From Betaproteobacteria bacterium UBA1934 (GTDB lineage: Bacteria; Pseudomonadota; Gammaproteobacteria; Burkholderiales; Rhodocyclaceae): a stretch of DNA of 64,000 nucleotides. Below, one piece after another: positions 50,955 through 60,080 of this stretch (positions within the stretch are counted from its first letter, which is position 1; the number at the start of each line of letters is the position of its first letter). The stretch lies in assembly GCA_002337055.1 (NCBI GenBank), contig DDFG01000004.1, forward strand, positions 124,001 through 188,000, written 5' to 3'. The notes under the pieces were generated by a model that was given only the letters and a program-made list of their open reading frames with translations, searched no databases and had not been told where the DNA came from. The position numbers and the translations under genes were made by a program.

Positions 50955-51392
50955 ATGCCACAGCAAATGGCCGAAGAACTGCTCCAGAAAAACATCCCGC
51001 CGTATGAGCCGAAGAAGGGCGAGGAGTACATGTGCGACCGCCAGATCGCCCATTTCCGCAAGATTCTCGAAGGCATCAAGAAGGCGCTTTCAGAGGATAT
51101 CGACCGCACTGTGCATACGATGCAGGACGAGGCCACGGTGTTTGCCGATCCCAATGATCGTGCCAGCCAGGAAACCGACATCGCCATCGAATTGCGCAAC
51201 CGCGACCGTGAGCGAAAACTCATCAAGAAGATCGACGAGACCATCGGTCGAATCGAATCGGGCGATTACGGTTTTTGCGACAAGTGTGGTGTCGAGATCG
51301 GCATCAAGCGGCTGGAGGCTCGCCCGACGGCCACACTGTGCATCGACTGCAAGACCCTGGAAGAACTGAAAGAAAAACAGATGGCCAAGTGA
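50955..51392 (+). CDS. dksA: RNA polymerase-binding transcription factor DksA
   Basis: DksA enters the RNA polymerase secondary channel and, with ppGpp, represses stable RNA promoters. It has 145 residues. The coiled-coil tip motif F-A-D-P-N-D-R-A-S-Q (63-72) carries the catalytic acidic residues. The zinc finger has Cys108, Cys111, Cys129 and Cys132 with 17 residues between the Cys pairs. ATG 50955 is used; ATG 50967 is possible. A bidirectional terminator follows. Next to it lies a tRNA promoter with a G/C-rich discriminator, a typical DksA target. Confidence 0.97.
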   Translation: MPQQMAEELLQKNIPPYEPKKGEEYMCDRQIAHFRKILEGIKKALSEDIDRTVHTMQDEATVFADPNDRASQETDIAIELRNRDRERKLIKKIDETIGRIESGDYGFCDKCGVEIGIKRLEARPTATLCIDCKTLEELKEKQMAK

Positions 51393-51450
51393 GCGGAAAA
51401 AGCTGACATCCGTCGTATTTCCCTTTCTTTCCCTTTCTCATGAGCCAATA

Positions 51451-51477
51451 AAAAGGGCGCCCTTCGGCGCCCTTTCT
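51451..51477. terminator. Bidirectional terminator between dksA and pnp
   Basis: AAAGGGCGCC (51452-51461) and GGCGCCCTTT (51466-51475) form a ten-base stem with a CTTC loop. T-rich runs flank it on both strands, so it can end dksA and pnp transcripts. Confidence 0.9.
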
Positions 51478-51494
51478 CGTTTCAACCACTCCGC

Positions 51495-53642
51495 TTATTC
51501 GGCGGCCGGTTGCTGTGCCACAGCAGGCTCTGCCGGCGTGGCAGCCGCAGCCGCCTCGGCTGCCGCCGCCTTCATCGACAGCTTGACGCGACCGCGATCG
51601 TCGGTTTCGAGCACCTTGACGCGCACGACCTGGCCTTCCTTGAGGTAGTCCTCGACCTTGGCAACACGCTCCTGGGCGATCTGCGAAATGTGCAGCAGAC
51701 CATCCTTGCCCGGCAGCACTTGCACGATGGCGCCGAAATCCAGAATCTTCAGCACGGTGCCTTCGTAGATCTTGCCGATCTCGACTTCCGCCGTGATGGC
51801 GTCGATCCGGGCGCGCGCTGCCGCCGCCGCATCGCCGCTGGTCGCCGCGATAGTGATGGTGCCGTCGTCCTGGATGTCGATGGTCGTGCCGGTTTCTTCG
51901 GTCAGCGCGCGAATCACCGCGCCGCCCTTGCCGATCACGTCGCGGATCTTTTCCGGATTGATCTTGAAGGTATAGAGGCGCGGCGCGTAGGCTGACATTT
52001 CGGTACGGTGTCCACCCATGCTCTGTTTCATCAGGCCGAGGATGTGCATGCGGGCTTCCTTGGCTTGCGCCAGCGCAACCTGCATGATTTCCTTGGTGAT
52101 GCCCTGGATCTTGATATCCATTTGCAGTGCGGTCACGCCAAATTCGGAACCGGCCACCTTGAAATCCATGTCGCCGAGGTGATCTTCGTCGCCCAGGATG
52201 TCGGTCAGCACGGCAAAGCGGTTGCCATCCTTGATCAGACCCATGGCGATGCCTGCCACGTGCGCTTTCAGGGGCACACCGGCGTCCATCAACGCCAGAC
52301 AGCCACCACAGACGGAGGCCATCGAAGAGGAACCATTTGATTCGGTGATTTCCGACACGACTCGCATCGAATAGGAGAAATCTTCCGGCTTGGGCAGCAC
52401 GGCGATCAACGCGCGCTTGGCGAGACGGCCATGGCCGATTTCGCGCCGCTTCGGCGAACCGACCCGACCACATTCACCGGTCGCGTACGGCGGCATGTTG
52501 TAGTGCAGCATGAAGCGATCGCGGTATTCGCCCGCCAGCGCGTCAATGATCTGCTCGTCGCGGTTGGTGCCCAGCGTGGCAACGGCCAGCGCCTGGGTCT
52601 CACCACGCGTGAAGAGCGCCGAACCGTGAGTGCGCGGCAGCACGCTATTGCGAATGCTGATCGGGCGAACGGTACGGGTATCGCGGCCGTCGATGCGCGG
52701 CTGGCCGGCAAGGATGCGACCACGCACGATGGCAGCTTCGAGTTCGAAGAACAGATTGCCGACGGTGTTTTCATCCGGTGCACCCTCTTCACCCGTACAC
52801 AAGGCGGCAACCGCTTCGGCACGGATTTCCTTGACGGCCTGACTGCGGGTTTGCTTGCTGGTGATGTTGTAGGCTTCTTCAAGCTTGGCCTTGACCACAC
52901 CGGACAGACGGGTGATCAGGGTTTCGTCCTTGGCGGGCGGTTGCCAATCCCATTCGGGCTTGCCGCCCTCTTCGACCAATTGGTTGATCGCCTCGATCGC
53001 GGCTTGCATCTGCTGATGTCCGAATACCACGGCACCTAGCATGATTTCTTCCGACAATTGCTGAGCTTCCGATTCCACCATCAGCACGGCGACTTCGGTG
53101 CCGGCAACCACCAGATCCAGCTGGCTTTCCTTGAGTTGCGAGGCGGTAGGGCAAAGCACATATTCGCCGCTGACGTAGCCAACGCGGGCGGCGCCGATCG
53201 GGCCGTTGAACGGCACACCGGACAGCGACATCGCGGCCGACGCGCCGATCAGGGCGGGAATGTCGGAATCGATTTCCGGATCGAGCGACACGACCGTCGC
53301 CACGACCTGGACCTCGTTATAGAAACCATCCGGGAAGAGTGGACGCAGCGGACGGTCGATAAGGCGGGAGGTCAGCGTTTCCTTCTCGGAGGGACGCCCT
53401 TCACGCTTGAAGAAACCGCCGGGAATACGACCCGCGGCGTAAACTTTTTCCTGATAATCCACAGTCAGCGGGAAGAAATCCTGACCCGGTTTGACGTTCT
53501 TGGCTGCCACAACAGTGACCAGCACAACAGTGTCACCCATTGACACCATCACGGCGCCGCCGGCCTGGCGGGCCACTTCACCGGTCTCCAGGGTCACCGT
53601 ATGGGCCCCGTAGGCGAAGGTCTTTTTCACCACGTTAAACAT
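51495..53642 (-). CDS. pnp: Polyribonucleotide nucleotidyltransferase (PNPase)
   Basis: PNPase is a phosphorolytic 3'-5' exoribonuclease and degradosome component. It has 715 residues: two RNase PH domains (M-V-S-M-G-D-T-V-V-L-V near the start; E-S-N-G-S-S-S-M-A-S-V-C-G in the second), a KH domain (I-R-D-V-I-G-K-G-G) and an S1 domain (G-K-D-G-L-L-H-I-S-Q-I). A long Ala/Glu tail ends it. ATG 53642 with AAAGG upstream is preferred over ATG 53657. It is the last gene of the rimP-nusA operon, after the rpsO terminator. Confidence 0.98.
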   Translation of the reverse strand: MFNVVKKTFAYGAHTVTLETGEVARQAGGAVMVSMGDTVVLVTVVAAKNVKPGQDFFPLTVDYQEKVYAAGRIPGGFFKREGRPSEKETLTSRLIDRPLRPLFPDGFYNEVQVVATVVSLDPEIDSDIPALIGASAAMSLSGVPFNGPIGAARVGYVSGEYVLCPTASQLKESQLDLVVAGTEVAVLMVESEAQQLSEEIMLGAVVFGHQQMQAAIEAINQLVEEGGKPEWDWQPPAKDETLITRLSGVVKAKLEEAYNITSKQTRSQAVKEIRAEAVAALCTGEEGAPDENTVGNLFFELEAAIVRGRILAGQPRIDGRDTRTVRPISIRNSVLPRTHGSALFTRGETQALAVATLGTNRDEQIIDALAGEYRDRFMLHYNMPPYATGECGRVGSPKRREIGHGRLAKRALIAVLPKPEDFSYSMRVVSEITESNGSSSMASVCGGCLALMDAGVPLKAHVAGIAMGLIKDGNRFAVLTDILGDEDHLGDMDFKVAGSEFGVTALQMDIKIQGITKEIMQVALAQAKEARMHILGLMKQSMGGHRTEMSAYAPRLYTFKINPEKIRDVIGKGGAVIRALTEETGTTIDIQDDGTITIAATSGDAAAAARARIDAITAEVEIGKIYEGTVLKILDFGAIVQVLPGKDGLLHISQIAQERVAKVEDYLKEGQVVRVKVLETDDRGRVKLSMKAAAAEAAAAATPAEPAVAQQPAAE

Positions 53643-53698
53643 TATTTTTCCTTTCATTCTCTCGACAATTTGCGCCGCAATCGTTCTACCTCTTCGCC

Positions 53699-53740
53699 AA
53701 AAAACGAAAAGAGCGGCATGGCATCTTTGCCAGACCGCTC
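53699..53740 (-). terminator. Intrinsic terminator after rpsO
   Basis: On the minus strand GAGCGG and CCGCTC (plus-strand arms 53735-53740 and 53711-53716) enclose an inner GGCA/TGCC pair and are followed by TTTTCGTTTTTT. It sits between rpsO and pnp as in other bacteria, where partial read-through gives pnp mRNA. Confidence 0.85.
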
Positions 53741-53765
53741 CTTCGGGATTAGGCGCGACGCAAAA

Positions 53766-54035
53766 TTACTTGCGCAGACCGAGGCTGGTAATGAGCTTGC
53801 GATAAGCGTCAATATCCTTGCCCTTGAGGTAGTCAAGGAGCTTGCGGCGTTGGCTCACCAGGCGCAGCAGGCCGCGGCGCGAGTGGTGGTCCTTGGTGTG
53901 CTCCTTGAAGTGGCCCGTCAGATCATTGATACGGGCCGTCAGCAGCGCGATCTGGACTTCCGGTGAACCGGTGTCGCCCTTGGCGCGCTGGAAATCGGTA
54001 ACAATTTTTGCTTTTTGTTCGGTCGTGATCGCCAT
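53766..54035 (-). CDS. rpsO: 30S ribosomal protein S15
   Basis: Ribosomal protein S15, 89 residues, a four-helix protein that nucleates 16S rRNA central-domain folding. It contains D-T-G-S-P-E-V-Q-I-A-L-L-T, H-x-K-D-H-H-S-R-R-G-L-L and the ending Y-R-x-L-I-x-x-L-G-L-R-K. ATG 54035 gives the usual length. truB is upstream, pnp downstream after a terminator. Confidence 0.98.
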   Translation of the reverse strand: MAITTEQKAKIVTDFQRAKGDTGSPEVQIALLTARINDLTGHFKEHTKDHHSRRGLLRLVSQRRKLLDYLKGKDIDAYRKLITSLGLRK

Positions 54036-54142
54036 GTTCAAACTCTCTTTCATGAAAACGACGCAGCCCCGGTTTGATAGAGCGTGGCGTCTGGTTAATC
54101 GGTTATTTCCGTTGGCGACGGAAAGCGTTTGATTATAACCGG

Positions 54143-55045
54143 TTACGTCGCCAATTGCACGAGCCGTTTGGGCCATAGTTTGCCTTCGGCCCGCACTTCG
54201 CCGACGCCGAGCAAATACCCGTCGGCATAAACGCGAGCTGACCCCGGCACTCCCTGCTGCGGATTAACCGGATTTCCGTGCGAAAAGCGCTCGCGGTCCG
54301 CCGCATTCAAATGGATCGCCGGCAGCGATTGCAACAACGCATCGACCGGGGCCAACCGGCCAATCCGTATCGACTCGTCCATCGCCTCAAGTTCGGCCAG
54401 CGTCACGGCGCACGCCAGATCGAGATCGCCGACCACGGTGCGCCGCAAGGCCGTCAAATGGGCGCCGCACCCCAGGGCGGTCCCCAGATCGGCGGCGAGC
54501 ACGCGAATATAGGTGCCCTTGCTGCACGCCACGCGCAACACTGCCGTGTCATCGTGAAAAGCCAGGCATTCCAGCGCGTGGATCGTCACCGGGCGCGCGG
54601 CCCGTTCGACTGTCACCCCTTGTCGCGCCAACTCGTAGAGCGGTCGCCCATCTCGTTTGAGCGCCGAGTGCATGGGCGGAATCTGATCGATGGCGCCGGT
54701 AAAGCGCGGGAGTACCGCCAGCACCTCTGCCTCGCCGACCTCCACGGGCTGCGTATCGATGACGATACCCTCGGCATCGCCAGAATCGGTGGTCACACCC
54801 AGTTTCAGGGTGGCAAGGTAGGTTTTATCCGCTTCCAACAAGTCTGCGGAAAACTTGGTCGCTTCGCCAAAACACAGCGGCAACAGGCCGGACGCAAGCG
54901 GATCGAGTGTGCCGGTGTGCCCTGCCTTGGCTGCGGAAAACAGACGCCGCGCCTTTTGCAGCGCGTCATTGGAGGACATGCCGACCGGCTTGTCGAGCAG
55001 CAGAACACCGTCAACCTGTCGCCAGGTTCGCTTGAACTGCGTCAT
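54143..55045 (-). CDS. truB: tRNA pseudouridine-55 synthase
   Basis: TruB converts U55 of tRNAs to pseudouridine, 300 residues. It has the catalytic Asp48 in G-H-T-G-T-L-D-P-L-A-S-G, the L-D-K-P-x-G-M-S-S motif near the start, K-T-Y-L-A-T-L-K-L-G and the R-V-L-A-A-D-L-G segment. It follows rbfA by seven bases and precedes rpsO in the canonical operon. Confidence 0.98.
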   Translation of the reverse strand: MTQFKRTWRQVDGVLLLDKPVGMSSNDALQKARRLFSAAKAGHTGTLDPLASGLLPLCFGEATKFSADLLEADKTYLATLKLGVTTDSGDAEGIVIDTQPVEVGEAEVLAVLPRFTGAIDQIPPMHSALKRDGRPLYELARQGVTVERAARPVTIHALECLAFHDDTAVLRVACSKGTYIRVLAADLGTALGCGAHLTALRRTVVGDLDLACAVTLAELEAMDESIRIGRLAPVDALLQSLPAIHLNAADRERFSHGNPVNPQQGVPGSARVYADGYLLGVGEVRAEGKLWPKRLVQLAT

Positions 55046-55052
55046 CGCCGGA

Positions 55053-55424
55053 TTACTCTTCCGGCGTCTGGTCGCTGATCGCCGCCGCCTTGTTGATCAA
55101 GTCGGTCAAATCGGCGCCCCGTGCGACCGACACGTCGTGGATGAAATGCAGTTCCGGCAGGGTATGAATATGGATCCGCTTGCCCAATTCGCGGCGCAGG
55201 AAGCCCGAAGCGCGCTTCAAGCCTTGCTGAATAGCCGGTACCTGATCGGCATTCAGCGTGGTGAAATATACCTTGGCGTGCGCGTAATCCGGTGTCAGTT
55301 CGACACCGGTCAAGCTGATCATGCCCACACGAGGGTCCTTCAGTTCACTGCGAATCAGTTCGGCGAGGTCGCGGCGCACTTGCTCCGCGACCCGATCGCT
55401 CCGTTGAAAGCCACTCTTCTTCAT
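55053..55424 (-). CDS. rbfA: 30S ribosome-binding factor A
   Basis: RbfA helps mature the 16S 5' end and is a cold-shock factor, 123 residues with a KH-like fold. It has R-V-A-E-Q-V-R-R-D-L-A-E-L-I, the D-P-R-V-G-M-I-S-L-T-G-V and P-E-L-H-F motifs. Its start shares one base with the infB stop, so the two are coupled. Confidence 0.97.
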   Translation of the reverse strand: MKKSGFQRSDRVAEQVRRDLAELIRSELKDPRVGMISLTGVELTPDYAHAKVYFTTLNADQVPAIQQGLKRASGFLRRELGKRIHIHTLPELHFIHDVSVARGADLTDLINKAAAISDQTPEE

Positions 55425-57979
55425 CAGAGACTGCGCGCCACTTCCTGAATTTCGTACACTTCTAGCTGGTCGCCTTCCACGATGTCGTTATTGCCGCGCA
55501 GCGAAAGACCGCACTCGAAGCCGCCCTTGACTTCGCGGACGTCGTCCTTGAAGCGCTTGAGCGAGTCGAGTTCGCCGTCCCATTGCACGACATGGTTGCG
55601 CAGCAGGCGAACACGCGAGCTGCGTTTGACCACACCTTCCAGCACATAACAGCCAGCAATGGCGCCAACGCGGGAAATGTGGAAAACCTGCCGGATCTCG
55701 ACCAGGCCGGTGATTTCTTCGCGTTTTTCAGGCGAGAGCATGCCCGAGAGCGCCGCCTTGACCTCATCCACCGCATCGTAAATGACGTTGTAGTAGCGGA
55801 TGTCGACGCCAAAATTTTCGGCCAGCTTGCGCGCACCCGCATCCGCGCGCGTATTGAAGCCGATGACGACCGCGTTCGAGGCCTGCGCCAGGTTGACGTC
55901 GGATTCGCTGATGCCACCGACCGCCGCGTGGATAACCGCCACACGAACTTCGTCTGTCGACAATTTACCAAGCGCATGCACCAGCGCTTCCTGAGAGCCT
56001 TGCACGTCGGCCTTGAGAATAATGGACAAGGTCTTGACCTCGCCTTCCCGCATCTGCTCGAACATGTTTTCGAGCTTGGCGGCCTGTTGCTTGGCCAGCT
56101 TGACGTCGCGGAACTTGCCTTGTCGGAACAGCGCGATTTCGCGCGCCTTCTTTTCGTCGGTGAGGACGATGGCTTCTTCCCCGGCTGCCGGCACGTCGGA
56201 CAAACCGAGAATCTCGACCGGAATGGACGGACCTGCCTCGTTAATCGCCTTGCCGGTTTCATCCAGCATCGCACGCACCTTGCCAAACACCTGACCGGCC
56301 AGCACGACGTCGCCCCGCTTTAACGTGCCGGATTGCACCAGCATGGTGGCCACGGCGCCACGTCCCTTGTCGAGGCGCGCTTCAATGATCAACCCCTTGG
56401 CGGGCACATTTTTCTGCGCCTTGAGTTCCAGCACTTCGGCCTGAAGCAGCACGTTTTCGAGCAACTCGTCGATGCCGGTGCCTTTCTTGGCCGAGACCGC
56501 GATAAAGGGCGACTCACCACCGTATTCCTCCGGAATAACGCCTTCGGCAACCAATTCCTGCTTGACTCGATCCGGATTCGCATCCGGTTTGTCGATCTTG
56601 TTCACCGCCACCACCAACGGTACGCCGGCGGCCTTGGCATGGTGAATCGCTTCCTTGGTTTGCGGCATGACACCGTCGTCAGCCGCGACCACCAGAATGA
56701 CGATATCCGTCGCCTTGGCGCCCCGCGCCCGCATCGCGGTAAACGCTTCGTGACCCGGCGTATCGAGGAAGGTGATCATGCCGCGATCGGTCTGTACGTG
56801 ATAGGCGCCGATATGCTGCGTAATTCCGCCCGCTTCACCAGCAGCCACCTTGGCGCGGCGGATGTAGTCGAGCAGCGAGGTCTTGCCATGATCCACGTGG
56901 CCCATCACGGTCACCACCGGTGCCCGCGATTCGGCCGGCACGTCCATAAGATCCTGGTTTTCCGCGAGGAAGGCATCGGGATCGTCAAGCTTGGCGGCCA
57001 ATGCCTTGTGACCCATTTCTTCGACCACGATCATGGCCGTTTCCTGGTCCAGCATCTGGTTGATGGTGACCATCGAGCCCATCTTCATCATGGTCTTGAT
57101 GACTTCGGTCGCTTTGACCGCCATCTTATGCGCCAGATCGGCAACCGTGATGGTTTCCGGTATGTGCACTTCCCGCACCAGCGGCTCGGTTGGTGCCTGG
57201 AAACCACCCTGATCGTCACCGCCCTTGCCATGCGATTTCTTGTGACCGTGCTTTCCGCCATCACGCCAGCCCGTCCCGCCGCTCGTGTCGCCACGCGTCT
57301 TCAGGCCTGGTTTCTTCTTGCCGCCTTCGTCACCGCGCTTGTCGTCCTTGACACCCGGCTTCTTGCCAGGGGTTTCCGGCTTTTTGTGCAGCGTACCCTT
57401 GTCGACAGCCGGTTCCTGCGTCCGTGCCTGAGTCGCTGCTTGTTGCTTGGCCAGTTCGGCTGCACGGGCGGCAGCAGCGGCCTCTTCGGCCTCCTGCTTC
57501 AAGCGGGCCAGTTCAGCCTCGCGTGCCTGCTTCTCTTGCAATTCGCGCGCCTGCCGTTCCAGCAGCTCCCGCTGACGCTGCTCTTCGGCCTCGCGTTGGC
57601 GCATTTCATCGGCATCGACCACCGCCACAACGGGCTCCAGAATAACTTCTTCCACCGGCAACGCCTCGGCCGCCTGATCGACGTCCCGCTTAACCAGCAC
57701 GCGCTTCTTGCGGACTTCGACCTGCACCGTACGCGCCCGACCCTGCGCATCGGTCGATTTGATCTCGGAAGTCGACTTGCGGGTCAGGGTAATCTTGGTC
57801 TTGGTTTCACCTGCACCGTGCGAACGGCGCAGATAATCGAGCAAACGAGCCTTGTCTTGATCGGTCAAGGTCTCCGTCAGCGATTTCTTATTCACACCGG
57901 CCTTGGCGAGCTGCTCCAGCAGCGCCTCGGCCGGCATCCTGAGTTCTATGGCAAATTGCGATACGCTGGTCGCGGTCAT
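55424..57979 (-). CDS. infB: Translation initiation factor IF-2
   Basis: IF-2 places initiator tRNA on the 30S subunit. It has 851 residues. An IF2-N domain (about 1-55) is followed by a long Lys/Glu/Ala-rich low-complexity linker (about 60-290). A second IF2-N-like segment comes next. The G domain carries G-H-V-D-H-G-K-T (about 358-365), D-T-P-G-H and N-K-I-D, followed by domains II-IV. ATG 57979 has GGGAGAAGAG upstream. It is between nusA and rbfA. Confidence 0.98.
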   Translation of the reverse strand: MTATSVSQFAIELRMPAEALLEQLAKAGVNKKSLTETLTDQDKARLLDYLRRSHGAGETKTKITLTRKSTSEIKSTDAQGRARTVQVEVRKKRVLVKRDVDQAAEALPVEEVILEPVVAVVDADEMRQREAEEQRQRELLERQARELQEKQAREAELARLKQEAEEAAAAARAAELAKQQAATQARTQEPAVDKGTLHKKPETPGKKPGVKDDKRGDEGGKKKPGLKTRGDTSGGTGWRDGGKHGHKKSHGKGGDDQGGFQAPTEPLVREVHIPETITVADLAHKMAVKATEVIKTMMKMGSMVTINQMLDQETAMIVVEEMGHKALAAKLDDPDAFLAENQDLMDVPAESRAPVVTVMGHVDHGKTSLLDYIRRAKVAAGEAGGITQHIGAYHVQTDRGMITFLDTPGHEAFTAMRARGAKATDIVILVVAADDGVMPQTKEAIHHAKAAGVPLVVAVNKIDKPDANPDRVKQELVAEGVIPEEYGGESPFIAVSAKKGTGIDELLENVLLQAEVLELKAQKNVPAKGLIIEARLDKGRGAVATMLVQSGTLKRGDVVLAGQVFGKVRAMLDETGKAINEAGPSIPVEILGLSDVPAAGEEAIVLTDEKKAREIALFRQGKFRDVKLAKQQAAKLENMFEQMREGEVKTLSIILKADVQGSQEALVHALGKLSTDEVRVAVIHAAVGGISESDVNLAQASNAVVIGFNTRADAGARKLAENFGVDIRYYNVIYDAVDEVKAALSGMLSPEKREEITGLVEIRQVFHISRVGAIAGCYVLEGVVKRSSRVRLLRNHVVQWDGELDSLKRFKDDVREVKGGFECGLSLRGNNDIVEGDQLEVYEIQEVARSL

Positions 57980-57992
57980 ACTCTTCTCCCGC

Positions 57993-59465
57993 TCATTCGA
58001 ACCAATGGGCACGGGCAACCAGAATCAGTTGCTTGGCGCGCTCGTCGTCCATTCCGGTCATTTCCACGAGTTCGTCGACAGCCAATTCGGCGAGATCGTC
58101 CCTGGTTTTGATACCCTGTCCCGCCAACTTGGCGGCCAGGTCCTTATCCATGCCATCGAGGTTGAGCATGTCTTCGGCAACATCTTCAAGTTGCTCTTCG
58201 GTCGCAATCGCTTCCGTCAACAACACGTTACGGGCACGGTTTCTCAGCTCATTAACGATGTCCTCGTCCAACCCCTCGATCTCCAGCATCTCAGCCAGCG
58301 GAACGTAGGCAATCTCTTCAAGGCTGGAAAACCCTTCTTCAATCAGCACATCGGCCAACTCTTCGTCAATGTCGAGTTTTTCCATAAACACTACGCGGGT
58401 TTTGGCAAATTCAGCTTCGTTTCGCTTAAGCGATTCCTCCTGAGTCATCAGGTTGATGCTCCAGCCGGTAAGTTCCGAGGCCAGGCGCACGTTCTGACCG
58501 CTGCGACCGATGGCGATGGCCAGGTTGTCTTCGTCGACAACCACATCCATTGCGTGTTTTTCTTCGTCGACCACGATAGATGACACTTCCGCCGGTGCCA
58601 GCGCACCGATAACGAATTGCGCGGGGTCAGCCGACCACAGCACGATGTCGATGTTCTCGCCGCCGATTTCGTTGCGCACCGCCGTCACACGCGATCCGCG
58701 CAGCCCCACGCAGGTACCGATCGGATCGACCCGCGGATCGTTGGACTTGACGGCAATCTTGGCGCGCATGCCGGGATCGCGGGCACAGGCCTTCAGTTCC
58801 ATCAGGCCATCTTCGATCTCGGGCACTTCCAGATCGAACAGGCGGATAACAAATTCAGGCGCAGTACGGGACAGAATCAGTTGCGGGCCCCGCGCACCGC
58901 GGTCGATCCGCAACAGATAGGCTTTGACGCGATCGCCAATGCGAAGGTTCTCCTTCGGGATCATTTGGTCGCGTGGCAGCACGGCTTCGATCTTGCCGGA
59001 TTCGACAATCGCGTTGCCGCGCTCCATCCGCTTGATGGTACCGGAAACGATATGCTCCTTGCGCTCCAGGAAATCGCTGATGATCTGCTCGCGCTCGGCA
59101 TCTCGGATCTTCTGCAAAATCACCTGTTTGGCGGCCTGAGCGCCGATACGGCCAAAATCGATCGGTTCCAGCGGTTCTTCGAGGAAATCCCCAATTTCCA
59201 CCTCGGGATCTTCCTTCGAGGCTTCCGAAAGCGGCACCTGCAGGTATTCGTTGACATATTCATGTTCATCAACCACCTGCCAGCGGCGGAACGATTCGTA
59301 CTGACCGGTATTGCGATCAATCACCACGCGGACATCAGCCTCGTCGTGAATGCGCTTCTTGGTGGCGGATGCCAACGCCATCTCCAGGGCGCTGAAAACG
59401 ATATCCTTGCTGACGTTCTTTTCGCGGGCGAGTGCATCGACCAGCAACAGCAGTTCGCGGCTCAT
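57993..59465 (-). CDS. nusA: Transcription termination/antitermination factor NusA
   Basis: NusA binds RNA polymerase and hairpins to modulate pausing, termination and antitermination. It has 490 residues: N-terminal domain (about 1-130), S1 (about 135-200), KH1 and KH2 (R-V-D-P-I-G-T-C-V-G-L-R-G-S-R and A-I-G-R-S-G-Q-N-V-R-L-A), and two acidic C-terminal repeats. AGGAGG precedes ATG 59465. Because NusA acts on terminator hairpins, the paired hairpins in its own operon leader could allow autoregulation. Confidence 0.98.
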   Translation of the reverse strand: MSRELLLLVDALAREKNVSKDIVFSALEMALASATKKRIHDEADVRVVIDRNTGQYESFRRWQVVDEHEYVNEYLQVPLSEASKEDPEVEIGDFLEEPLEPIDFGRIGAQAAKQVILQKIRDAEREQIISDFLERKEHIVSGTIKRMERGNAIVESGKIEAVLPRDQMIPKENLRIGDRVKAYLLRIDRGARGPQLILSRTAPEFVIRLFDLEVPEIEDGLMELKACARDPGMRAKIAVKSNDPRVDPIGTCVGLRGSRVTAVRNEIGGENIDIVLWSADPAQFVIGALAPAEVSSIVVDEEKHAMDVVVDEDNLAIAIGRSGQNVRLASELTGWSINLMTQEESLKRNEAEFAKTRVVFMEKLDIDEELADVLIEEGFSSLEEIAYVPLAEMLEIEGLDEDIVNELRNRARNVLLTEAIATEEQLEDVAEDMLNLDGMDKDLAAKLAGQGIKTRDDLAELAVDELVEMTGMDDERAKQLILVARAHWFE

Positions 59466-59486
59466 GGGTTAAAACCTCCTCATCCT

Positions 59487-59927
59487 TCAGTCGAATCGCG
59501 GCACCAAGCGTGCCTTGTCGATATTGGCAAATTCCAGTTCCACGTCGCCGGTATCGAGACGAACGCCGACTTTGCCCTGTTTCAGGCCCAGCAGTTCGCC
59601 CTGGAAATTGCGACGGTTATTCAAGGGAATACGGATGCGAACATGGATTTCCTGCCCGGCAAAACGCTCGAAATCGGCAGGTTTCTTGACCAGCCGATCC
59701 AGCCCCGGCGACGACACCTCAAGCCGGTCGTAATCGACGTTTTCGACTTCCAGCACGCGCTGCAACTGGTTGGAAACCTTGACGCAATCGTCGACCTCTA
59801 CCCCGCGCTCGTGGCCGAGCACATCGATAAAGATGCGAATGGTCCGCCCGCGCGGCGACATTTCGACGTCGACCAGCTCGTAGCCGAGACCGCCGACGGT
59901 GGTTTCAAGCAAAGTGTTCAAATCCAT
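59487..59927 (-). CDS. rimP: Ribosome maturation factor RimP
   Basis: RimP assists 30S assembly, 146 residues in two domains. It shows the opening L-x-x-L-L-E-x-x-V-x-x-L-G-Y-E-L-V-D-V-E, R-I-F-I-D, the V-S-S-P-G-L-D-R-L motif and the G-x-x-x-x-x-R-I-P-L segment. It is the first gene of the operon. Its ATG lies only nine bases after the end of a hairpin-plus-T-run element. Confidence 0.97.
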   Translation of the reverse strand: MDLNTLLETTVGGLGYELVDVEMSPRGRTIRIFIDVLGHERGVEVDDCVKVSNQLQRVLEVENVDYDRLEVSSPGLDRLVKKPADFERFAGQEIHVRIRIPLNNRRNFQGELLGLKQGKVGVRLDTGDVELEFANIDKARLVPRFD

Positions 59928-59935
59928 GGCACAAA

Positions 59936-59958
59936 TAAAAAATGGGCGAACCGCCCAT
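59936..59958 (-). terminator. Terminator-like hairpin immediately upstream of rimP (attenuator candidate)
   Basis: On the minus strand ATGGGCG and CGCCCAT (plus-strand arms 59952-59958 and 59942-59948) enclose a GTT loop and run into six consecutive Ts. It is the second of two such hairpins between the operon promoter and the rimP start. Confidence 0.8.
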
Positions 59959-59963
59959 CCCTG

Positions 59964-59990
59964 AATAAACAAACCCCGCCAGCCGGCGGG
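59964..59990 (-). terminator. First terminator-like hairpin in the rimP leader
   Basis: CCCGCC and GGCGGG (plus-strand arms 59985-59990 and 59975-59980) with a GGCT loop are followed by GTTTGTTTATT on the minus strand. It lies downstream of the operon promoter, so new rimP transcripts must pass it. Confidence 0.75.
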
Positions 59991-60007
59991 TGGAACAAAA
60001 CTATTGA

Positions 60008-60036
60008 ATTATAACGGAAGACCGGTGTTCAGTAAA
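60008..60036 (-). promoter_or_regulatory. Sigma-70 promoter of the rimP-nusA-infB operon
   Basis: On the minus strand TTTACT (60036-60031), a 17-base spacer and a perfect TATAAT (60013-60008) are present. Transcription should start near 60001, giving a leader of about 75 bases that contains both hairpins. Confidence 0.8.
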
Positions 60037-60080
60037 TCAACTCGCCCATTTACGCCCTGGTCTTAGTCGTCTAGCATTCT

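Noticed and set aside
56333..58111. A 592-codon plus-strand frame opposite infB
   Set aside because: It shadows infB and nusA codons; composition is His/Arg/Gly-biased and no domain is seen.
58617..60014. A 465-codon plus-strand frame opposite nusA and rimP
   Set aside because: It is antisense to conserved genes and to the operon promoter region; no recognisable motifs.
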